Part shown: positions 26,689 through 36,480 of the stretch, in pieces
How positions within the stretch are numbered: the stretch's first letter is position 1
Layout: each line of letters starts with the position of its first letter
Notes under the pieces: generated by a model
Told to the model about the DNA's origin: nothing
The model's input: only the letters and a program-made list of their open reading frames with translations
Databases searched by the model: none
Made by a program: the position numbers and the translations under genes
Source: Streptomyces sp. NBC_00083
GTDB lineage: Bacteria > Actinomycetota > Actinomycetes > Streptomycetales > Streptomycetaceae
Length of the DNA: 64,000 nucleotides
Reading direction: 5' to 3'
NCBI RefSeq assembly: GCF_026343295.1
Contig: NZ_JAPELY010000001.1
Location: 2,046,001-2,110,000, forward strand

Positions 26689-28455
26689 GTGGCAGCCCAC
26701 GACGACGACAACAACCGCGGCATCCGGCCCGCGCGGGGGTCTGAGGACCCAGCCGGCCAGGTTGCCTATCTAGAGCAGGAAATCGCCGTCCTGCGACGCA
26801 AGCTCGCCGACTCGCCGCGTCATACGAGGATTCTCGAAGAGCGGATCGTCGAGCTGCAGACCAGTCTGGCGGGCGTGTCCGCACAGAACGAGCGGCTCGC
26901 CAACACCCTCCGTGAGGCCCGCGACCAGATCGTGGCCCTCAAGGAGGAGGTCGACCGGCTCGCGCAGCCGCCGGCCGGCTTCGGAGTCTTCCTGCAGTCC
27001 AACGAGGACGGCACCGTCGACATCTTCACCGGGGGCCGCAAGCTCCGGGTGAACGTCAGCCCCAGCGTCGAACCCGACGAACTGAGGCGCGGCCAGGAAG
27101 TCATGCTCAACGAAGCGCTCAACGTGGTCGAGGCCATGGAGTTCGAGCGCGCCGGGGACATCGTCACCCTCAAGGAGATCCTTGAGGACGGCGAGCGCGC
27201 CCTGGTGGTCGGGCACACCGACGAGGAACGGGTGGTGAGGCTCGCCGAGCCGCTCCTGGACATCACCATCCGCCCCGGCGATGCGCTCCTGCTGGAACCC
27301 AGGTCCGGCTACGTCTACGAAGTGGTCCCCAAGAGCGAGGTCGAGGAGCTCGTCCTCGAAGAGGTTCCGGACGTCGACTACGACAAGATCGGCGGCCTGG
27401 GCAACCAGATCGAGCTGATCCGCGACGCGGTCGAACTTCCCTACCTCTACCCGGACCTCTTCAAGGAGCACGAACTGCGGCCGCCGAAGGGCATCCTGCT
27501 CTACGGTCCGCCGGGATGCGGCAAGACACTGATCGCGAAGGCGGTCGCCAACTCCCTTGCCAAGAAGGTCGCCGAGGTGACCGGCCAGCCCGCGGGGAAG
27601 AGCTACTTCCTCAACATCAAGGGCCCCGAGCTCCTCAACAAGTACGTCGGTGAGACCGAGCGGCACATCCGCCTGGTCTTCCAGCGAGCCAGGGAGAAGG
27701 CGAGCGAGGGCACCCCCGTCATCGTCTTCTTCGACGAGATGGAATCCCTCTTCCGCACCCGCGGATCCGGTGTCAGTTCGGACGTGGAGAACACCATCGT
27801 CCCGCAGCTGCTCGCCGAGATCGACGGCGTGGAAGGCCTGGAGAACGTCATCGTCATCGGTGCCTCCAACCGCGAGGACATGATCGACCCCGCGATCCTG
27901 CGGCCCGGCCGGCTCGATGTGAAGATCAAGATCGAGCGTCCGGACGCGGAGGCGGCGAAGGACATCTTCGCCAAGTACCTCAGGTCCTCGCTGCCCCTGC
28001 ACGCCGACGACCTCGCCGAACACGGCGGGGACTCGGACGGCACCACCCACGCGATGATCCAGTCCGTGGTGGAGCAGATGTACGCGGAGTCCGAGGAGAA
28101 CCGCTTCCTGGAAGTCACGTACGCCAACGGCGACAAGGAAGTCCTGTACTTCAAGGACTTCAACTCCGGCGCCATGATCCAGAACATCGTGGACCGGGCC
28201 AAGAAGATGGCCATCAAGGCCTTCCTCGACCAGAACCAGAAGGGTATTCGGATCTCCCACCTCCTCCAGGCCTGTGTGGACGAGTTCAAGGAGAACGAGG
28301 ACCTGCCGAACACCACCAACCCGGACGACTGGGCCAGGATTTCCGGAAAGAAGGGCGAACGGATCGTATTCATCCGCACGCTCGTCACCGGAAAGCAGGG
28401 CGCGGACACCGGGCGTTCCATCGACACGGTGGCCAACACCGGTCAATACCTGTAA
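26689..28455 (+). CDS. arc: Proteasomal AAA ATPase Arc/Mpa
   Basis: This hexameric ATPase binds Pup-tagged proteins, unfolds them and feeds them into the 20S proteasome. It has 588 residues. An N-terminal coiled coil that captures Pup (about 25-95, [15 protein letters not shown]) is followed by OB domains (about 100-240) and an AAA domain. The AAA domain has Walker A GPPGCGKT (near 273-280), Walker [11 protein letters not shown] (near 345) and arginine-finger region RPGRLDVKI. The C-terminus is QYL, the motif that docks in the pockets of the proteasome and opens its gate. GTG at 26689 has GGAGGAGGTGAGG upstream, so the frame from 26671 is not used. A terminator follows. Confidence 0.97.
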   Translation: MAAHDDDNNRGIRPARGSEDPAGQVAYLEQEIAVLRRKLADSPRHTRILEERIVELQTSLAGVSAQNERLANTLREARDQIVALKEEVDRLAQPPAGFGVFLQSNEDGTVDIFTGGRKLRVNVSPSVEPDELRRGQEVMLNEALNVVEAMEFERAGDIVTLKEILEDGERALVVGHTDEERVVRLAEPLLDITIRPGDALLLEPRSGYVYEVVPKSEVEELVLEEVPDVDYDKIGGLGNQIELIRDAVELPYLYPDLFKEHELRPPKGILLYGPPGCGKTLIAKAVANSLAKKVAEVTGQPAGKSYFLNIKGPELLNKYVGETERHIRLVFQRAREKASEGTPVIVFFDEMESLFRTRGSGVSSDVENTIVPQLLAEIDGVEGLENVIVIGASNREDMIDPAILRPGRLDVKIKIERPDAEAAKDIFAKYLRSSLPLHADDLAEHGGDSDGTTHAMIQSVVEQMYAESEENRFLEVTYANGDKEVLYFKDFNSGAMIQNIVDRAKKMAIKAFLDQNQKGIRISHLLQACVDEFKENEDLPNTTNPDDWARISGKKGERIVFIRTLVTGKQGADTGRSIDTVANTGQYL

Positions 28456-28465
28456 AAGGCAGGCC

Positions 28466-28507
28466 GGCTGCGGGTGCCCGGGGCGGGCACCCGCAGCCGA
28501 CTGTTTT
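28466..28507 (+). terminator. Intrinsic terminator after arc
   Basis: A 14-bp perfect stem (arms 28466-28479 and 28485-28498, loop of 5) is followed by a TTTTT tract at 28503-28507. It separates arc from dop, so dop-pup-prc has its own promoter. Confidence 0.92.
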
Positions 28508-28689
28508 TCAGGCCACGAACAGCGCACGAGCAATGACGCAATTGATCTCCCCACCAGCGCAAAGGCGTTCTAGGCTCTTCGGTACCGCCTAGTCGCGCAG
28601 TGCGGGGACGGGCACCGCACACGCACCGGAGAACCAGCGGTACTTGAGCGCCGCTCCCGCGGGGAGCGCCGCCGGGCAAGGAGGGCCGC

Positions 28690-30201
28690 ATGACCGTACG
28701 GCGAGTAATGGGCATCGAGACGGAGTACGGGATCTCCGTCCCCGGCCATCCCAACGCCAATGCCATGCTCACCTCGTCCCAGATCGTCAACGCCTACGCG
28801 GCGGCGATGCACCGGGCGCGCCGCGCCCGCTGGGACTTCGAGGAGGAGAACCCGCTGCGGGACGCCCGAGGCTTCGACCTCACCCGCGAGGCCGCCGATT
28901 CGAGCCAGCTCACCGACGAGGACATCGGCCTCGCCAACGTCATCCTCACCAACGGGGCACGGCTCTACGTCGACCACGCGCACCCCGAGTACAGCTCGCC
29001 GGAGGTCACCAATCCCCGGGACGCCGTGCTGTGGGACAAGGCCGGCGAACGCATCATGGCCGAGGCCGCCGAGCGCGCCGCCCAGCTCCCGGGCGCCCAG
29101 CCGATCCACCTGTACAAGAACAACACCGACAACAAGGGCGCCTCGTACGGCACGCACGAGAACTACCTGATGAAGCGGGAGACCGCCTTCTCGGACATCG
29201 TGCGCCACCTGACGCCCTTCTTCGTCTCGCGCCAGGTCATCACCGGCGCCGGCCGGGTCGGCATCGGTCAGGACGGCCACGAGCACGGCTTCCAGATCAG
29301 CCAGCGCGCCGACTACTTCGAGGTCGAGGTCGGCCTGGAGACCACCCTCAAGCGGCCCATCATCAACACGCGGGACGAACCGCACGCCGACGCGGAGAAG
29401 TACCGCCGCCTGCACGTGATCATCGGCGACGCCAACCTCTCGGAGATCTCGACCTACCTCAAGCTGGGCACCACCTCTCTGGTCCTGTCCATGATCGAGG
29501 AAGGGTTCATCAACGTCGACCTGGCCGTTGACCAGCCGGTCCGCACCCTCCACCAGGTCTCGCACGACCCCGGTCTGCGACAGCTCGTCACGCTGCGCAG
29601 CGGCCGCACCCTGACGGCGGTCCAGCTCCAGATGGAGTACTTCGAGCTGGCCCGCAAGTACGTCGACGAGCGGTACGGGGCCGATGCCGACGAGCAGACC
29701 AAGGACGTCCTGGTCCGCTGGGAGGACGTGCTGAACCGGCTGGAGAACGACCCGATGAGCCTGTCGGGCGAGCTCGACTGGATCGCCAAGCGCGAGCTGA
29801 TGGAGGGCTACCGGCGCCGCGACGGCCTGGAGTGGGACGCTGCGCGGCTGCACCTCGTGGACCTCCAGTACGCCGACGTACGGCCCGAGAAGGGCCTGTA
29901 CAACCGTCTGGTGGCCCGCGGGAAGATGAAGCGCCTCCTGGACGACCGGGGTGTGCTGCGGGCTCAGACGGAGCCCCCGGAGGACACCAGGGCCTACTTC
30001 CGCGGCCGCTGCCTGGAGCAGTACGCGGACGACGTCGCGGCGGCCTCCTGGGACTCGGTCATCTTCGACCTGCCGGGCCGGGACTCGCTCCAGCGGGTGC
30101 CAACCCTGGAGCCCCTACGCGGAACGCGTAATCACGTCAAGGCGCTGCTCGACCGGTGCCGGACGGCCGAAGATCTGGTGCGGGTGCTCTCGGGCGGCTG
30201 A
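28690..30201 (+). CDS. dop: Pup deamidase/depupylase Dop
   Basis: Dop converts the C-terminal glutamine of Pup to glutamate, preparing it for ligation, and also removes Pup from substrates. It has 503 residues and a glutamine-synthetase-like fold. The N-terminal [10 protein letters not shown] carries metal/ATP-site glutamates, and [21 protein letters not shown] is represented by the [15 protein letters not shown] block. It is the paralogue of PafA (34981-36342), but has the longer N-terminal loop (about residues 40-80) that marks Dop. ATG at 28690 is preceded by AGGAGG. A small CGCTCCC/GGGAGCG hairpin lies in its leader (28652-28668). Pup follows 121 bases later. Confidence 0.96.
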   Translation: MTVRRVMGIETEYGISVPGHPNANAMLTSSQIVNAYAAAMHRARRARWDFEEENPLRDARGFDLTREAADSSQLTDEDIGLANVILTNGARLYVDHAHPEYSSPEVTNPRDAVLWDKAGERIMAEAAERAAQLPGAQPIHLYKNNTDNKGASYGTHENYLMKRETAFSDIVRHLTPFFVSRQVITGAGRVGIGQDGHEHGFQISQRADYFEVEVGLETTLKRPIINTRDEPHADAEKYRRLHVIIGDANLSEISTYLKLGTTSLVLSMIEEGFINVDLAVDQPVRTLHQVSHDPGLRQLVTLRSGRTLTAVQLQMEYFELARKYVDERYGADADEQTKDVLVRWEDVLNRLENDPMSLSGELDWIAKRELMEGYRRRDGLEWDAARLHLVDLQYADVRPEKGLYNRLVARGKMKRLLDDRGVLRAQTEPPEDTRAYFRGRCLEQYADDVAAASWDSVIFDLPGRDSLQRVPTLEPLRGTRNHVKALLDRCRTAEDLVRVLSGG

Positions 30202-30322
30202 AAGCCCGCGGGTGTGGGAAACACAGTGGTAGGCCCCACGCGTTCCACGGAAGTGCGGGGCCGATGTCGGACCCGGCTTGTAGGGTCTGATCAAGGACAT
30301 CGAACCGAGCGGGGTGAGGTAG

Positions 30323-30541
30323 ATGGCGACCAAGGACACCGGCGGCGGCCAGCAGAAGGCGACGCGCTCCACCGAGGAGGTCGAGGAGCAGGCGCAGGAC
30401 GCGCAGGCTTCGGAGGACCTCAAGGAGCGACAGGAAAAGCTCTCCGACGACGTGGACTCCGTACTGGACGAAATCGATGACGTCCTCGAGGAGAACGCCG
30501 AGGACTTCGTGCGGTCTTTTGTTCAAAAAGGCGGCCAATAG
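30323..30541 (+). CDS. pup: Prokaryotic ubiquitin-like protein Pup
   Basis: Pup is the 72-residue degradation tag. It is mostly disordered and acidic, with the helical Arc-binding stretch in the middle (about 25-58, DLKERQEKLSDDVDSVLDE). It ends in GGQ; Dop deamidates the last Gln to Glu before PafA links it to target lysines. ATG at 30323 follows GGTGAGG. It is 121 bases after dop and 247 bases before prcB, with a decayed endonuclease VII frame between. Confidence 0.97.
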   Translation: MATKDTGGGQQKATRSTEEVEEQAQDAQASEDLKERQEKLSDDVDSVLDEIDDVLEENAEDFVRSFVQKGGQ

Positions 30542-30542
30542 C

Positions 30543-30836
30543 GGATATGTCCGCTTCGCGGATGCCGGTCATGCGCGGCCGGGTACGGGGCCGCGCATTC
30601 CCGGCACGCACACCGCGGAAGGCCTTCGCGCATTCGCTCCTTCTGCTCCCGTCATTCATGTGGATCACCGCCCGTGGACGGGTAGGGTCCGGGGCACACG
30701 CTGCTTCAACTGCAATTCGGCCATCGGCAAGTTGGGAGACGATCCCGACACCGTCCGTCGCGCTGCCGTCTACTTGGAAGGAAACTCGTGGAAGCCAACA
30801 CTCGTGGCACCGGGCGTCTACCAGCTGCCTTCCTGA
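30543..30836 (+). pseudogene. Relic of an endonuclease VII-like (HNH) gene between pup and prcB
   Basis: The frame of 30543-30836 ends in [19 protein letters not shown] and a following [11 protein letters not shown] block, matching the recombination endonuclease VII family. T4 endonuclease VII has GxCxxC, HxDHDH, VRGxLCxxCN. Here the second Cys pair, the HxDH and VRG are kept, but the first Cys pair reads LRAFA and the last His of the HxDHDH box is lost. No ATG or GTG with a ribosome site opens the frame after pup; the only early ATG (30477) lies inside pup in another phase. The last 49 bases overlap the start of prcB. I read it as a degenerate gene whose 3' end is kept by the overlap. A conserved non-catalytic product remains possible. 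Confidence 0.6.
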
Positions 30837-31633
30837 CGCCCGGCTCCTCCTCATTCATGGACTTCCTCTCCGACCACTCGCCGGAGATGCTGCCCGGAAA
30901 GCGCGTCATGCCTCCTGTGCAGGGCCACATCGAGGCGCCGCACGGCACGACCATCGTCGCGGCCGGCTTCCCCGGCGGTGTCGTCCTGGCCGGTGACCGG
31001 CGGGCCACGATGGGCAACATGATCGCCCAGCGCGACATCGAGAAGGTGTTCCCGGCCGACGAGTACTCGGCGGTCGGCATCGCGGGCACCGCGGGCCTCG
31101 CCGTGGAGATGGTCAAGCTCTTCCAGCTGGAGCTCGAACACTTCGAGAAGGTCGAGGGCACCACGCTCTCCCTGGAGGGCAAGGCCAACCGGCTCTCCAC
31201 GATGATCCGCGGCAACCTCGGCATGGCCATGCAGGGCCTCGCCGTGGTCCCGCTCTTCGCGGGGTACGACCTCGACCGCGAGAAGGGCCGCATCTTCTCC
31301 TACGACGTGACCGGCGGCCGCTCCGAGGAGCACGGCTTCGCCGCCACCGGATCCGGCTCGATCTTCGCGCGGGGCTCCATGAAGAAGCTCTACCGCGAGG
31401 ACCTGACGGAGCACGAGACGACCACTCTGGTCATCCAGGCGCTCTACGACGCCGCCGACGACGACTCGGCGACGGGTGGCCCGGACATGGCGCGCCGGAT
31501 CTTCCCGATCGTCACGGTCATCACCGAGGACGGCTTCCGCAGGCTCACCGACGCGGAGTCCTCCGAGCTGGCCGGCTCCGTCCTGGCACGGCGGCTGGAG
31601 CAGCCCGACGGCCCCCGGGCCTCCCTCCTCTGA
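30788..31633 (+). CDS. prcB: 20S proteasome beta subunit PrcB
   Basis: PrcB is the catalytic subunit of the 20S proteasome. The 281-residue precursor has a propeptide of 53 residues ending PHG and the nucleophile Thr54 in [21 protein letters not shown], where Asp and Lys-equivalent active-site residues follow; the segment is shortened here to its key part. GTG at 30788 follows GGAAGGAAA. The ring assembly with PrcA gives the degradative core fed by Arc. The prcB start overlaps the endonuclease VII relic in another frame. prcA follows after 55 bases. Confidence 0.97.
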   Translation: MEANTRGTGRLPAAFLTPGSSSFMDFLSDHSPEMLPGKRVMPPVQGHIEAPHGTTIVAAGFPGGVVLAGDRRATMGNMIAQRDIEKVFPADEYSAVGIAGTAGLAVEMVKLFQLELEHFEKVEGTTLSLEGKANRLSTMIRGNLGMAMQGLAVVPLFAGYDLDREKGRIFSYDVTGGRSEEHGFAATGSGSIFARGSMKKLYREDLTEHETTTLVIQALYDAADDDSATGGPDMARRIFPIVTVITEDGFRRLTDAESSELAGSVLARRLEQPDGPRASLL

Positions 31634-31688
31634 GGCCCGCGCAGGCCCCGAGATGACTCAGCCACTGACAGAAAGGGACGGTTAGCCG

Positions 31689-32447
31689 GTGTCGACCCCG
31701 TTCTATGTCTCACCCCAGCAGGCCATGGCCGACCGTGCGGAGTACGCCCGCAAGGGCATCGCCCGCGGTCGCAGCCTGGTTGTGATCCAGTACGCCGACG
31801 GCATCGTGTTCGTCGGCGAGAACCCGTCCCGCGCCCTGCACAAGTTCAGCGAGATCTACGACCGGATCGGCTTCGCGGCGGCCGGCAAGTACAACGAGTA
31901 CGAGAACCTCCGCATCGGTGGCGTCCGCTACGCGGATCTGCGCGGATACACCTACGACCGCGACGATGTGACGGCCCGTGGGCTCGCCAACGTCTACGCG
32001 CAGACGCTGGGCACCATCTTCTCCAGCGTCGGCGAGAAGCCGTACGAGGTGGAGCTGGTCGTCGCGGAGGTCGGCAGCACCCCCGAAGAGGACCAGATCT
32101 ACCGGCTGCCGCACGACGGCTCGATCGTGGACGAGCACGGCTCGGTCGCGGTCGGCGGCAACTCCGAACAGATCAGCACCTTCCTCGACCAGCGCCATCA
32201 GGACGGCATGTCGCTCGCCGAGGCGCTGATGCTGGCGGTCCAGGCCCTGTCGAACCAGACCAACGGCACCGACCGGGAGATCCCCGCGGAGCGCCTCGAA
32301 GTCGCGGTCCTCGACCGGACGCGGCCCCAGCAGCGCAAGTTCAAGCGCATCGTGGGCCGTCAGCTCTCCCGTCTGCTCCAGGCCGACGTGGCTAAGACGG
32401 AGCCCACGGAGGCCCCTTCGGACCTGGAGGAGACGGAGGACGAGTAG
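31689..32447 (+). CDS. prcA: 20S proteasome alpha subunit PrcA
   Basis: PrcA forms the outer rings of the 20S proteasome and its gate. It has 252 residues, with the gating N-terminus [20 protein letters not shown], which keeps the pore shut until Arc docks, and the alpha-type fold through about residue 225. An acidic tail (about 230-252) ends EETEDE. The start is GTG at 31689 with AAAGGGAC upstream. It follows prcB after 55 bases and is co-transcribed with it. It ends before a hairpin shared with the convergent lacI gene. Confidence 0.97.
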   Translation: MSTPFYVSPQQAMADRAEYARKGIARGRSLVVIQYADGIVFVGENPSRALHKFSEIYDRIGFAAAGKYNEYENLRIGGVRYADLRGYTYDRDDVTARGLANVYAQTLGTIFSSVGEKPYEVELVVAEVGSTPEEDQIYRLPHDGSIVDEHGSVAVGGNSEQISTFLDQRHQDGMSLAEALMLAVQALSNQTNGTDREIPAERLEVAVLDRTRPQQRKFKRIVGRQLSRLLQADVAKTEPTEAPSDLEETEDE

Positions 32448-32482
32448 TCCGCCGCCTTCTCCCGCACCCCGGCTCCACCCAC

Positions 32483-32516
32483 GCGCCCCGGTTCCGCCTC
32501 AGGCGGGCCGGGGCGC
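32483..32516. terminator. Bidirectional hairpin between prcA and the convergent lacI-type gene
   Basis: Outer arms 32483-32491 and 32508-32516 (9 bp) enclose an inner CCGCC/GGCGG stem. It overlaps the last codons of the LacI-type gene. Confidence 0.7.
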
Positions 32517-33608
32517 CGCCGTCGAGCCCCGTACGGCGAGGGAGACGGGCAGGTCTCCGGTCTCGGGCTCGCGGCCTTCCAGGACGGCGAGCAGCGCCGC
32601 CATGCCGCGCGCTCCGACCTGCTCGGCGGGGAGGGTGAGGGTGGTCAGCTCCGGTTCGAGGGCGGTGGCGAGGGTCAGACCGTCGAAGCCGGTGACGGAC
32701 ACGTCGTCGGGGATCCGCAGGCCGAGCCGGTGGGCCGCCTTGCAGGCGCCCGCGGCGAGCACGTCGTCGTCGCAGACGAGTGCGGTGGGGCGGGGGCGGG
32801 GGGAGCGCAGGGCCTCTTCGGCGGCCCGTCGGCCGCCGTCCACGCCGAGTTCCGCGCGGTGCGTGTCCAGCTGGGCGCCGGGCACGCGGGCGAGGGTCTC
32901 GGCAAGGGCGCGGGCACGCACGACGAAGGTCCAGGAGTCCACGTCGGCGGCGACGTGCGCGAACCGGCGGTGTCCGAGCCCGAGCAGATGCTCCGTCAGG
33001 CGCCGTACTCCGTCGGCGATGTCGAGGTTCACATGAGCGGCGGGGCCGGGTTCGGCGGGATCGCTGTCGAGCATCACCAGCGGCAGGTCGCTGCCGCGGA
33101 TGGAGGCGAGCGCGCCGGCCGCCATGGAGGAGGCGATGACCCCGTCCAGCGCGGTGCGGGCGGAGTCGAAGGGGTCGCGGGCGGGGCCGATGCCCTCGGG
33201 GGAGGGGTAGAGCACCACGCCGAAGCCGTGCTGGGCGGCGACCTTCGCGGCGCCCGCGTACACCTGGGCGAAGAACTCGCTGGTCATGGCGGGCACCACG
33301 AGGAGCGCCGTGCGGGTGCGGCCGAGCCGGAGGCTGCGGGCGGCGAGGTTGGGGCGGTAGCCCAGCTCGTGCGCGGCCTGCCGGACGAGGCCCGCGGTGC
33401 GCTCGGAGACCCGGCCGCGCCACTTGTCGCCCAGGACGAGCGAGACGGTGGCCTGCGACACCCCGGCCGCGCCCGCCACGTCCCTGCTGGTGGGGCGGGA
33501 CCCGGCAGGACGGCCCGCCATCGCGGCGCGGGCGGCACGCACCCCCGCGCGGGCCGCCACAGGGGCGGGCTCCCGCGGTTCGGGGGCGGCTGCTTCCGGC
33601 CTTGTCAC
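32499..33608 (-). CDS. LacI-family transcription regulator
   Basis: This 369-residue repressor probably controls the divergent MFS gene. A proline/alanine-rich N-terminal extension of about 35 residues precedes the LacI helix-turn-helix (about 38-95, TSRDVAGAAGVSQATVSLVL) and hinge helix (LGYRPNLAARSL). A periplasmic-binding-protein-like effector domain follows (about 100-365). GTG at 33608 is used because GGAGG lies four bases upstream; the longer frame to 33698 would cross the operator. It converges with prcA and splits the proteasome locus from pafA. The effector is not evident. Confidence 0.88.
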   Translation of the reverse strand: MTRPEAAAPEPREPAPVAARAGVRAARAAMAGRPAGSRPTSRDVAGAAGVSQATVSLVLGDKWRGRVSERTAGLVRQAAHELGYRPNLAARSLRLGRTRTALLVVPAMTSEFFAQVYAGAAKVAAQHGFGVVLYPSPEGIGPARDPFDSARTALDGVIASSMAAGALASIRGSDLPLVMLDSDPAEPGPAAHVNLDIADGVRRLTEHLLGLGHRRFAHVAADVDSWTFVVRARALAETLARVPGAQLDTHRAELGVDGGRRAAEEALRSPRPRPTALVCDDDVLAAGACKAAHRLGLRIPDDVSVTGFDGLTLATALEPELTTLTLPAEQVGARGMAALLAVLEGREPETGDLPVSLAVRGSTAAPRPA

Positions 33609-33665
33609 GGGTCCTCCAGAACGGCTGGTCGGCGTGCGCGGGGTGGACCCGCCCATGCGCCACAT

Positions 33666-33697
33666 GGTACGTATGACCTCGGACGTTATACGTAACA
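33666..33697. promoter_or_regulatory. Operator-like dyads between lacI-type and MFS genes
   Basis: ACGTAT (33669-33674) and ATACGT (33688-33693) form an inverted repeat with 13 bases between. The second arm also lies in GTTA-TACG-TAAC (33685-33696). The AT-rich block is placed to control both divergent genes. Confidence 0.5.
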
Positions 33698-33711
33698 CTT
33701 AAGGAGTGGCC

Positions 33712-34971
33712 ATGGCGGCGGGATACGCGGAGATCCTTCGGACCCGGCATGCCGCACGGCTGCTCACGGGCACCCTCACCGGCCGGCTGCCCAATGCGAC
33801 CGCCTCCATCGCGATCGTCTTCTTCGTACGGGCCGAAGGCGGCAGCTACTCCCTGGCGGGCGCCCTGACCGCCGTGTACGGCGTGGCCACCGCCGTAGGC
33901 CAGCCCCTGCTCGGGCGCGCCGTCGACCTGTACGGACAGCCGCGCGTGATGCTCCCCGCCTCCGCGGCGGCGGCCCTCGGCATGGTCCTGCTCGCGGTCG
34001 TCGGCATCGAGCCGGTGGCCCTCGCGTACGCGGCCGTCCTCGTGGCCGGCGTCACCACGCCGCCCCTGGAGGGCGGGCTGCGCGCGCTGTGGCCCAGCGT
34101 CCTCAAGCGCGAGGACCAGGTGCACACGGCGTACGCCATGGACGCGATAGCCCAGGAGGTGATGTTCACCGTCGGCCCGCTGCTCATCACCGTCTGCATC
34201 GCGCTCTGGTCGCCCGCGACCGCCCTGGTGCTGATCAACGCGCTCGGCGTCGTCGGCGCGCTCAGCGTCGTCCTGTCCGAACCGTCGCGGAGCTGGCGCT
34301 CGGCGCCGCGCGAGGCGCACTGGCTGGGCGCACTGCGCTCCCCGGGGCTGCTCGCCCTGCTCGGCGCGTTCTTCTTCGTGGGCCTCGCGCTCGGCGCCAT
34401 CATCGTGGCCGCGTCCGCCTACGCGGACGACCACGGAAGCGACACCGTCTACGGCTGGCTGATGGCGGCCAACGGGCTCGGCGCCCTCCTCGGCGGCCTC
34501 GCCTACGGCTCCCGGCAGTGGAGCGGCGCCCCGGAGAAGCGGCTCCGGATCCTGGTCGCCCTGCTCGCCGTCGGCTACCTCCCGCTGGCGCTGGTCCCCG
34601 GGGTGCCCCTGATGGCCGCCCTCACCGTCGTCTCCGGCGTCTTCCTCGCGCCCTCCATCGCCTGCGCGTTCATCGTCGTCGACCGCCACGCCCCGCGCGG
34701 CACGGTCACCGAGGCGTTCTCCTGGCTGGTGACGGCGTTCGGCGTCGGCACCGCGATCGGCACGGCTGCGGCGGGCCCGGCGGTCGAACTCGGCGGGACG
34801 GGAGCGGGTTTCGCGGTCGCCGGATGCGGCGGAGCAGCGGCTCTGGTGGTGTTGCTCGCGACCCAGAAGGTCCTGGCGGCTCCGGTGTTTCGGCGTGATG
34901 TCGCCGGGGTTGACGAAAATGATCGAAACCGTGCCGTCGAACCCGGTTTCAGCTCAGGCCATCAGGCGTAA
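33712..34971 (+). CDS. MFS transporter (probable efflux)
   Basis: This 419-residue major-facilitator membrane protein has twelve predicted hydrophobic segments in two sets of six, the loop motif GRAVDLYGQPR between helices 2 and 3, and a central loop near residue 195-205. It is of the drug-efflux-like type, but no substrate can be inferred. ATG at 33712 is chosen because AAGGAG lies five bases upstream; the GTG at 33706 lies on that site. It is divergent from the LacI-type regulator across an operator-like block, and its last codons overlap the probable pafA promoter. Confidence 0.85.
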   Translation: MAAGYAEILRTRHAARLLTGTLTGRLPNATASIAIVFFVRAEGGSYSLAGALTAVYGVATAVGQPLLGRAVDLYGQPRVMLPASAAAALGMVLLAVVGIEPVALAYAAVLVAGVTTPPLEGGLRALWPSVLKREDQVHTAYAMDAIAQEVMFTVGPLLITVCIALWSPATALVLINALGVVGALSVVLSEPSRSWRSAPREAHWLGALRSPGLLALLGAFFFVGLALGAIIVAASAYADDHGSDTVYGWLMAANGLGALLGGLAYGSRQWSGAPEKRLRILVALLAVGYLPLALVPGVPLMAALTVVSGVFLAPSIACAFIVVDRHAPRGTVTEAFSWLVTAFGVGTAIGTAAAGPAVELGGTGAGFAVAGCGGAAALVVLLATQKVLAAPVFRRDVAGVDENDRNRAVEPGFSSGHQA

Positions 34972-34981
34972 TGTTCACTCA
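34947..34981 (+). promoter_or_regulatory. Leaderless promoter of pafA
   Basis: TAATGT at 34969-34974 is seven bases before the pafA ATG, and TTTCAG at 34947-34952 is a poor -35. No ribosome site intervenes, so transcription probably starts on the ATG. Confidence 0.5.
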
Positions 34982-36342
34982 TGGACCGCCGCATTTTCGG
35001 GCTGGAGAACGAGTACGGCGTCACGTGCACGTTCAGGGGACAGCGCCGACTGTCTCCTGACGAAGTGGCGCGCTACCTCTTCCGCCGTGTTGTGTCATGG
35101 GGCCGCAGTAGCAACGTCTTTCTGCGGAACGGCGCCCGCCTCTACCTCGACGTGGGATCGCATCCGGAATACGCAACTCCCGAATGCGACAACGTGACCG
35201 AACTGGTCACGCACGACAAAGCCGGTGAGCGCATTCTCGAAGGCCTGCTCGTCGACGCCGAACGCCGCCTGCACGAGGAGGGAATCGCGGGCGACGTCTA
35301 TCTCTTCAAGAACAACACCGACTCGGCGGGAAACTCCTACGGCTGCCACGAGAACTATCTGGTGGCCCGGCACGGGGAGTTCTCGCGGCTCGCGGACATC
35401 CTCATCCCGTTCCTCGTCACGCGCCAGCTGATCTGCGGCGCCGGCAAGGTGCTCCAGACCCCGCGCGGCGCGGTCTACTGCGTCAGCCAGCGCGCCGAGC
35501 ACATCTGGGAGGGCGTCAGCTCCGCCACCACCCGCTCGCGTCCGATCATCAACACCCGGGACGAGCCGCACGCCGACGCCGAGCGCTACCGGCGCCTGCA
35601 CGTCATCGTCGGCGACTCCAACATGTCGGAGACGACGATGCTGCTCAAGGTCGGCGCCACCGACCTGGTGCTGCGCATGATCGAGGCCGGTACCGTCATG
35701 CGCGACCTCACCCTGGAGAACCCGATCCGGGCCATCCGCGAGGTCTCCCACGACATCACCGGTCAGCGCAAGGTGCGGCTGGCCAGCGGGCGCGAGGCGT
35801 CCGCCCTCGAAGTGCAGCGCGAGTACTACGAGAAGGCCGTGGACTTCGTGGAGCACCGCGGCATCCGCACCGGCACCGTCGCCCAGGTCCTCGAACTGTG
35901 GGGCCGCACCCTGGACGCGATCGAGGCCGAGGACCTCGACCGGATCGGCACCGAGATCGACTGGGTCATGAAGTACCAGCTCATCGAGCGGTACCGGGCG
36001 AAGAACAACATGACCATGTCGCACCCGAGGGTCGCGCAGATAGACCTCGCCTACCACGACATCCACCGTCGGCGCGGTCTGTACTACCTCCTGGAGCGCA
36101 AGGGCCAGGCGGCGCGGATCTGCAACGACCTGAAGATCTTCGAGGGCAAGTCGGTGCCCCCGCAGACCACTCGGGCCCGGCTGCGCGGCGACTTCATCCG
36201 CCGCGCCCAGGAGCAGCGCCGTGACTTCACCGTCGACTGGGTGCATCTGAAGCTCAACGACCAGGCGCAGCGCACCGTGTTGTGCAAGGACCCGTTCCGG
36301 TCGGTGGACGACCGGGTGGAGAAGCTGATCGCCGGTATGTGA
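34981..36342 (+). CDS. pafA: Pup ligase PafA
   Basis: PafA attaches deamidated Pup through its C-terminal glutamate to substrate lysines, using ATP to form a gamma-glutamyl phosphate. It has 453 residues and a glutamine-synthetase-like fold, with ATP/Mg-binding acids in [12 protein letters not shown], the [17 protein letters not shown] segment and [17 protein letters not shown] as its central block. It lacks the extra N-terminal loop of Dop. The start has no ribosome site, but a -10 box lies seven bases upstream, so the mRNA is probably leaderless. It lies behind the MFS gene and before an FKBP gene, closing the pup locus with a terminator. Confidence 0.96.
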   Translation: MDRRIFGLENEYGVTCTFRGQRRLSPDEVARYLFRRVVSWGRSSNVFLRNGARLYLDVGSHPEYATPECDNVTELVTHDKAGERILEGLLVDAERRLHEEGIAGDVYLFKNNTDSAGNSYGCHENYLVARHGEFSRLADILIPFLVTRQLICGAGKVLQTPRGAVYCVSQRAEHIWEGVSSATTRSRPIINTRDEPHADAERYRRLHVIVGDSNMSETTMLLKVGATDLVLRMIEAGTVMRDLTLENPIRAIREVSHDITGQRKVRLASGREASALEVQREYYEKAVDFVEHRGIRTGTVAQVLELWGRTLDAIEAEDLDRIGTEIDWVMKYQLIERYRAKNNMTMSHPRVAQIDLAYHDIHRRRGLYYLLERKGQAARICNDLKIFEGKSVPPQTTRARLRGDFIRRAQEQRRDFTVDWVHLKLNDQAQRTVLCKDPFRSVDDRVEKLIAGM

Positions 36343-36363
36343 GGGCACATCAGCACCGGTGAT

Positions 36364-36401
36364 CCGGGGGCCCCGCGCGCTGTGGCGCACGGGGCCCCCG
36401 G
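36364..36401 (+). terminator. Terminator after pafA
   Basis: A 12-bp outer stem (36364-36375 and 36390-36401) contains an inner GCGC/GCGC pairing. It lies 21 bases after the pafA stop. Confidence 0.8.
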
Positions 36402-36480
36402 GCATGCCGGACCCTTGTGGTGGCCGACGAGGGCCGTAGAGTGGCCGCTCCGACCGTTCCAGCTACCCCCGAGGACCACT

